NCBI GenBank assembly: GCA_013813775.1 | Contig: JACCRE010000088.1 | Location: 1-64,000 of the forward strand | Origin: Planctomycetaceae bacterium | GTDB taxonomy: Bacteria > Planctomycetota > Planctomycetia > Planctomycetales > Planctomycetaceae | Reading direction: 5' to 3' | DNA: 64,000 nucleotides | Shown: piece after piece, positions 59,294 through 64,000 of the stretch | Numbering within the stretch: the stretch's first letter is position 1 | How the letters are laid out: every line of letters begins with the position of its first letter | Translations under genes and position numbers: made by a program | Notes under the pieces: model-generated | Databases searched by the model: none | What the model saw: the letters and a program-made list of their open reading frames with translations, nothing else | Told to the model about the DNA's origin: nothing

Positions 59294-60481
59294 ATGAAAT
59301 CCATGAACAGACATTTCGCCGTCCTGGCGCGGCTCTGCTTCGTCGTGTCGGCCTGCTGCGCGGCATCGGCGACCGCCGCTGACGAATCGCCGCTCGTGCG
59401 ACTGACGTTTCAGGCCGAGACGCCGAGCGGTCGTGTGAGCGACGAACGCACGTTGGACGGCAAGATCGTCGCGGAGCCGGAGGGGGCCGGCATTCTGTTC
59501 CTCGACCGCGGCGGGCGGCTCTGGCCCATCACGCCGGATCGCTTGAAGAGCCGCGAAGAAACCGGCGAGACGTTCACTCCGTTCTCCCAAGCCGAGATGG
59601 CGGACGCGCTCAAGGCCGAGTTCGGCGACGGCTTCGAGATCGTCACCACCAGGCACTACGTGCTCTGCACGGAGGCCGGCCGGGAGTACGCGCGGTGGGC
59701 CGGAATGCTTTTTGAACGCCTGATGGGAGCGTTCAAAACGAATTGGGACAAGCCACAGCTCGACTTCCACGAGCCGGAGTTCCCTCTGTGCGCCGTCATT
59801 TTGCGGGACAAGGCGAGCTTCGCGAAGTTCGCGCTCGCGGACGCCGGGCCTGGCGTGCTCGACGCCCTCGGCTACTACTCGACGCTCTCGAACCGCATGG
59901 TGATGTACGACCTGACGGCGGGCGTGGGCGGGTCGCGTCCGCGGAACGCCGTCGAGCTCAACGCGAAGCTCAACGGTCAGGTCGCGAACGTCTCGACGAT
60001 CGTTCACGAGGCGACGCATCAGATCGCCTTCAACAGCGGCATCCATGTGCGAATGGCGGACAATCCCTTCTGGCTGGTGGAAGGCCTCGCCATGTATTTC
60101 GAAACGCCCGACCTCAGCAACGCAGCGGGTTGGCGGACCGTCGGCCGGGTCAACACGCCGCGGTTGCGAAAGTACGGGGAATACATCCGCAACCGCCGTC
60201 CCGCCGACTCGCTCAAAGCGATGCTTTCGGCCGACGAGAAATTTCATGCCGCTAACACGGCTCTCGACTCGTATTCGGAAGCCTGGGCGCTCACGTACTA
60301 CCTGATCAAGACGAAGCGGGCCGCCTACATGACGTATCTGGCGTCACTCAACAAAAAAGGCATCGCCCTCAAGAAGGACACGGCGGACGAGCGCCTGGCC
60401 GAGTTTGAGGCCGCCTTCGGCGATTTCGAGGACGTCGAACGCGGATTCATCCGTTATATGAACAATTTGTCACGTCCGTGA
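59294..60481 (+). CDS. Secreted DUF1570-family protein, second copy
   Basis: A 395-aa exported protein with a signal peptide (HFAVLARLCFVVSACCAASATA). The domain order is a short N-terminal beta part (RLTFQAETPSG), a linker, then the DUF1570 core: HYVLCTEAGREYARWAGML, IVHEATHQIAF with HEATH near residue 240, WLVEGLAMYFETP and the end EAWALTYYLIKTKRA. It shares the HExxH plus downstream E-G-x-A-x-Y-x-E pattern with the protein at 11947-13470, so zinc-protease-like chemistry is possible but unproven. The ATG at 59294 is chosen; one at 59303 is equally good. Confidence 0.87.
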   Translation: MKSMNRHFAVLARLCFVVSACCAASATAADESPLVRLTFQAETPSGRVSDERTLDGKIVAEPEGAGILFLDRGGRLWPITPDRLKSREETGETFTPFSQAEMADALKAEFGDGFEIVTTRHYVLCTEAGREYARWAGMLFERLMGAFKTNWDKPQLDFHEPEFPLCAVILRDKASFAKFALADAGPGVLDALGYYSTLSNRMVMYDLTAGVGGSRPRNAVELNAKLNGQVANVSTIVHEATHQIAFNSGIHVRMADNPFWLVEGLAMYFETPDLSNAAGWRTVGRVNTPRLRKYGEYIRNRRPADSLKAMLSADEKFHAANTALDSYSEAWALTYYLIKTKRAAYMTYLASLNKKGIALKKDTADERLAEFEAAFGDFEDVERGFIRYMNNLSRP

Positions 60482-60502
60482 GTCGAGAAACGACCGTTTC
60501 CC

Positions 60503-60531
60503 TTCCCAAGCAGGCACCCGACTTCTACAAT
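60503..60531 (+). promoter_or_regulatory. Candidate sigma70 promoter for the bL37-like gene
   Basis: TTCCCA (60503-60508, 4 of 6 with TTGACA), a 17-bp spacer and TACAAT (60526-60531, 5 of 6 with TATAAT). It lies 44 bp before the ATG at 60575, with an AGAGGA ribosome site at 60565-60570. It is one of the few convincing promoter/RBS sets in the window. Confidence 0.55.
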
Positions 60532-60574
60532 CGTCGCCTCTTCGAACCGCTACGAAACGCCCGCAGAGGACGTC

Positions 60575-60673
60575 ATGGCTAAGACGAACCGAAAACTCAA
60601 GAAGGCTAATCACGGCAAACGCCCCGCCAGCGCGAAAGCCCGCCGGCTGAAGCGGCGCGCCATCAAGACGTGA
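60575..60673 (+). CDS. Very small basic protein resembling ribosomal protein bL37
   Basis: A 32-aa protein, MAKTNRKLKKANHGKRP followed by ASAKARRLKRRAIKT, with 14 Lys/Arg. It has its own promoter-like element and a good AGAGGA site 4 nt before the ATG. The stretch KANHGKRP matches what I recall of the 24-residue actinobacterial ribosomal protein bL37, which also begins with a basic run and carries ANHGKRP. A ribosome-associated role is therefore likely but rests on memory of that family. It lies after the DUF1570 gene and is followed by TGATTTTTT and a hairpin. Confidence 0.7.
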   Translation: MAKTNRKLKKANHGKRPASAKARRLKRRAIKT

Positions 60674-60698
60674 TTTTTTGTAGAGCGATCAAACGATC

Positions 60699-60728
60699 GA
60701 AGCCGAGCGGTTGGAACCGCTCGGCTTC
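60699..60728. terminator. Bidirectional terminator-like hairpin
   Basis: A perfect 14-bp stem, GAAGCCGAGCGGTT with AACCGCTCGGCTTC, around a GG loop, between the convergent bL37-like gene (stop 60673) and the CcsBA gene (stop 60755). T-runs on either side are weak, so efficiency is uncertain. Confidence 0.7.
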
Positions 60729-60754
60729 ATGCGTTTATGCAGCGCTCGAAGGGG

Positions 60755-63700
60755 CTATGCTGCATGGGCCTTCGCTCGATTGCTCATCCACCACGCCTTC
60801 GGGAGACAGCCGGCTGCCACGATCGCCAGTTGGATCGAGACGAACGTGACGAGCGCCGCGATCACCGTCCCCTGGAACTCGCCGTAGGCGTGCAGGCCCA
60901 CGCCGAGTTGATTCGTGCCGAACCAGCTCCAACTGACGGCGATATTGCCGGCGACGGCGAGGACGGCGAGTCCGCGATCCTTGACGAGGCCGCCCCAGCG
61001 GGCATGCAGCACGAGGGCGTTCCACAGCACGATGATCAGCGCCCCGTTCTCTTTCGGATCCCAGCCCCAGAAACGGCCCCAGGAATCATCGGCCCACAGG
61101 CCGCCGAGAACGGTGCCCACGAAGCTGAAGAAGATCGCGAAGCACAGCACGCCGTAGATCATGCGAATCAAGGCTTGCCCGACCGACTGCCGCCGGTTGC
61201 CCTGCCCGATCATCTCACCCAGCTTGGGCGTCGCGAGACCCAGCACGATGTAAAGCACGCCGAGAAAACCGGACACATAGGTCGCGGCGTAACCCAGCGT
61301 CACCGTCACGACGTGCGTCGCGAGCCAGAACTGCGTGTCGAGCACCGCTTGCAGCACCGAGAACGTATCGCTGCCGTCTCCCGACAGGTTGTGCGCGATC
61401 AGCAGCGTTCCGAAGCCGATCACGCCGGCCATCACATTGCCGAAACCAAGCCGAAATACGCATTCCAGCGCGATGCCGAATGCGACGGCGGCCCAGCCGA
61501 TGAAGATGGCCGACGAATAGAGGTTCGTCACCGGCGGTCGGCCGGAAATGTAGATCCGGCCGATCAGGGCCAGAGTGTGCAGCGCAAACGTCAGACAGAT
61601 CAGCCAGAACGCCGCCCGATTCAGCGGTCGGGTCAGACCGAGCCACGAGCAGGCCGCGAGAAGCGCGGCCGCGACATAGGGGATCATCAGGTAATAGAAG
61701 GGCGCGGCGTGATTGAAATACGCCTCGAACGCGACCTTGCCGGCGTCGTAGTTCGTAGGAGGGTCCGCTTTCAGCGAGTTCTCGTAGCGTTTGACCGCGG
61801 CATTGAAGCTCGCCGCGTCATCTTTTTCCCACGCGTCGAGAATTTCGGTCCACGCGGCGACGGGCGCCGCGACTTCGTGGCTTGAGTCATTCTGGCTCGC
61901 CGCGAATTGACGCAGGCCTTCGATCAACTGGGCGTGCCCCAAAGTTTCCCACTGAAGCGCGGGTTCTTCCTGATTGAAGATCGTGTCCTCGTAGAAGACC
62001 GCGAGCGGTGGATTGCGGCTCGGAACATCGATCTTCTCGCCATCCTGCGTCTCTCTCACTCCGCCGTTCTTGAAAAAGTGATAGTCTTGCTTATAGGCCT
62101 CAATCGCCGGCACTCCGCCGCGAATTACGTCGAAGTTGGGTTGGAAGGCCGTCAGCAGGCGATCGATGATCTCGAACTTGTCTTGAAGCTCGACCGCTGC
62201 GCGATCCGCCGCGTTCAGGGCCTCTTTTCGAGCGGATTTGCTGCGGATCTGATCCATCCTCGCCCTCAAGGCCGGCAGCGCCTTGGCGACTTCGGCGACC
62301 GAATACGTATGATCTTTCCGGTCGACCGGAAGTTCGATCATCGAGAGCAATTCATCGTTGTCGATGCGGACGACACGTCGGTCGGCACCCTCTTTCGGGC
62401 TAGCGATGAATTCCAGCAGCCAGCGGATCGCCGGCTCCTTCTCGGGGAACTCCCAAGGTCCGATTTTTCTTTCAATGACGCCGGTTTTGAATTCCTGCCG
62501 GTTGTTTGAAAGCGCCTTGAGGGCGTCTCGGGCGAGAGTGTCGATCGGTTTGACGCGACCGTGGGACGCGATCGGCAACTTTCCGAACGCCGCGAGATTC
62601 GGTTCCCCCGGCGTCGGACGAGGCGGCATGAATTTGCCGGCGAGGTATCCCGCGAAGATCAGGACCGTCACAAGCGGAATGGCCCAGCCCAGCGCACGGC
62701 CGAGTCGACCAGCCTCGAAGCCGTCAGCTTCCTCGAAGGATTCCGCCGAGCCTGTGCGGCGAGCGACGACTGCGGCTTCGGCGCGTCGGCCGACGAATCG
62801 CAGCAGCGTCACCCCGAACTGAAAGAACATGCCCCACCAGACGAGCATGCAAGAGACGTAAGGCAGCATCCAGCCGGTGTTCCGCACGATCTGCAGCGTC
62901 GTGTATTCGCGGCCTTGCTGGTCGCGGTGATAGCCTGACTGGTAGATCGTCTCACCGTTGAACCGCAGCGGATTGTTCATCCACAGATGGCGTTCGAACT
63001 CAGCGCCAAGTTCCGTTGAGACGAGCTTGATGTCGGACGAGTAATTTCTGGGCGTGTCGGTTCCGACGTAGTCGTCTTTGCGGACGTCGATGAGCGTGAT
63101 CTCGTACGGCTTGTAGTCGCGCACGAAGCGCAGGCCCATCTGCCACTCGACGTCGCCGACCTTCACGCCTTCGACGTAATCGTTCGCCGCCAGTTCCGAA
63201 CTCAGCAGATATGAGCCGAGCGGTTCTCCGCCCTTCGAAGTCACCGTCGCGTAGACCGCCGGCTGATCGACCTCGCCCCCCGTGCTCGCGCCGGCGACCT
63301 CGGGCTTTCCCTGCGCGATGAAGGCCGTTCCCGAGCCGGTCGTCGCCGCGTTCTTTGCGATCGCGGACGGACCAACAAGATCGGCGTTCTTGAAGAACTC
63401 GTCGATCCTGACGTCGAACGGCAGCGATTCATGAGAGATCGTCGTGCCGGGCTTGAGCTTTGATGCCGGGATGCGCGTCAGCACGTCGTGCTCGGGATTC
63501 GACGGGTCCACGATCGCCAGTTCGACCGATCGGATATCGTCCGCCCACGATTTGGTGTCGCCTTCGGCGAGGCCCATGCGTGTTTCGACCGCGAGCAATC
63601 CGACAAGCAACTCGCTGATCATCAGCAGTCCGACGCCGGAATGCAGCACCACGATGCCGGCCCTCTTCCGAAACACGATCCAGCAGCCGGCGAGCAAGAC

Positions 63701-64000
63701 AAAACCCGCCATCGAGCCTTTGATAAGCTGCCATAGAATGCGCATCGACGACTCGCCAACAACGGGCGTCAGCAGCGCCCAGGCCGCCAGACCGACGGTG
63801 ATGGGTGCGAGCGCGAAAGCGATCCAGGCGAAACGGCGGTCGCCGCCCTTGCGAAGAGCGAGCCACACCGCAGCACCGAGATTGATCGCCGCCGCGAGTC
63901 CGATATGCACTTGAAACAGCCGCCACAGCACGAGCCAACTCACCACCGGGGTCGCCTGAAGCCCCGCCGCGCCGGATCCACTGGCCACCACGGCCGCGGT
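60755..64000 (-). CDS. CcsB-CcsA (ResB-ResC) fusion for cytochrome c maturation, 5' end outside the window
   Basis: At least 1078 aa; the frame is open to the window edge, so the true start lies beyond 64000 (a GTG at 63991 is probably internal). System II cytochrome c biogenesis proteins move haem across the membrane and attach it to apocytochromes. The first half is ResB-like: membrane helices, a large periplasmic part and the segment RFNGETIYQSGYHRDQQG. A helix near VLIFAGYLAGKFMP opens a long extra region (about 470-770), then the CcsA part follows with membrane helices, the WWD-type motif FWGWDPKENGALI, and conserved His in ALVLHARWGG. Single-chain CcsBA is known in several phyla. No ccdA or thioredoxin neighbour is visible. 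Confidence 0.92.
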   Translation of the reverse strand, partial: TAAVVASGSGAAGLQATPVVSWLVLWRLFQVHIGLAAAINLGAAVWLALRKGGDRRFAWIAFALAPITVGLAAWALLTPVVGESSMRILWQLIKGSMAGFVLLAGCWIVFRKRAGIVVLHSGVGLLMISELLVGLLAVETRMGLAEGDTKSWADDIRSVELAIVDPSNPEHDVLTRIPASKLKPGTTISHESLPFDVRIDEFFKNADLVGPSAIAKNAATTGSGTAFIAQGKPEVAGASTGGEVDQPAVYATVTSKGGEPLGSYLLSSELAANDYVEGVKVGDVEWQMGLRFVRDYKPYEITLIDVRKDDYVGTDTPRNYSSDIKLVSTELGAEFERHLWMNNPLRFNGETIYQSGYHRDQQGREYTTLQIVRNTGWMLPYVSCMLVWWGMFFQFGVTLLRFVGRRAEAAVVARRTGSAESFEEADGFEAGRLGRALGWAIPLVTVLIFAGYLAGKFMPPRPTPGEPNLAAFGKLPIASHGRVKPIDTLARDALKALSNNRQEFKTGVIERKIGPWEFPEKEPAIRWLLEFIASPKEGADRRVVRIDNDELLSMIELPVDRKDHTYSVAEVAKALPALRARMDQIRSKSARKEALNAADRAAVELQDKFEIIDRLLTAFQPNFDVIRGGVPAIEAYKQDYHFFKNGGVRETQDGEKIDVPSRNPPLAVFYEDTIFNQEEPALQWETLGHAQLIEGLRQFAASQNDSSHEVAAPVAAWTEILDAWEKDDAASFNAAVKRYENSLKADPPTNYDAGKVAFEAYFNHAAPFYYLMIPYVAAALLAACSWLGLTRPLNRAAFWLICLTFALHTLALIGRIYISGRPPVTNLYSSAIFIGWAAVAFGIALECVFRLGFGNVMAGVIGFGTLLIAHNLSGDGSDTFSVLQAVLDTQFWLATHVVTVTLGYAATYVSGFLGVLYIVLGLATPKLGEMIGQGNRRQSVGQALIRMIYGVLCFAIFFSFVGTVLGGLWADDSWGRFWGWDPKENGALIIVLWNALVLHARWGGLVKDRGLAVLAVAGNIAVSWSWFGTNQLGVGLHAYGEFQGTVIAALVTFVSIQLAIVAAGCLPKAWWMSNRAKAHAA

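Overview
The window is high-GC bacterial DNA with the marks of a planctomycete (Planctomycetota). It holds Ser/Thr kinases with a family-typical N-terminal leader, many secreted or lipoprotein genes of families common in that phylum (DUF1570, DUF3500, DUF1080, giant PQQ-propeller, BON, LRR), weak or absent Shine-Dalgarno sites, and many intergenic hairpin repeats. The genus cannot be told from the sequence alone. About 41 genes are supported, including one tRNA. Most other long open frames are GC-driven shadows.

Layout. 1-5 kb: a membrane Ser/Thr kinase with a beta-helix ectodomain, and an asparagine synthetase gene interrupted by one in-frame amber codon. 5-14.7 kb: a TPR-type protein with an N-terminal Cys cluster, ribD, a GNAT acetyltransferase, a YdeP-type molybdopterin oxidoreductase, a hicBA module whose hicA appears frameshifted, a DUF1570 protein and a sugar-phosphate isomerase-like protein. 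14.8-27.4 kb: a 1497-aa PQQ-propeller protein, a PrxQ peroxiredoxin, a GH10-like protein, purC, a second kinase, an unusual 15-bp periodic array, and a secreted hydrolase-like protein that has lost its nucleophile serine.

27.4-50.5 kb is one long minus-strand locus for a type II secretion or pseudopilus machine. In transcription order it encodes a large secretin-N-domain protein without a secretin channel domain, GspE, GspF, pseudopilins GspG, H, I, J and K, a PilM/GspL-like and a PilO/GspM-like inner-membrane pair, a true secretin GspD, a lipoprotein, a BON protein, an LRR lipoprotein and a DUF3500 protein. No GspC and no prepilin peptidase (GspO) lie in the window. Several intergenic repeats sit inside the locus, one of them between gspH and gspI.

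50.5-64 kb: a secreted EF-hand protein, an unknown exported protein, tRNA-Arg(CCU), a DUF1080 protein, trmB, a FabZ-like dehydratase, a DUF255 thioredoxin-fold protein, a second DUF1570 protein, a 32-codon basic gene resembling ribosomal protein bL37, and a CcsB-CcsA fusion for cytochrome c maturation that runs off the right edge.

The points most worth following up are the double N-domain design of the secretion locus, the 15-bp periodic array at 24.7-24.9 kb, the bL37-like small gene, and the interrupted asparagine synthetase and hicA genes.
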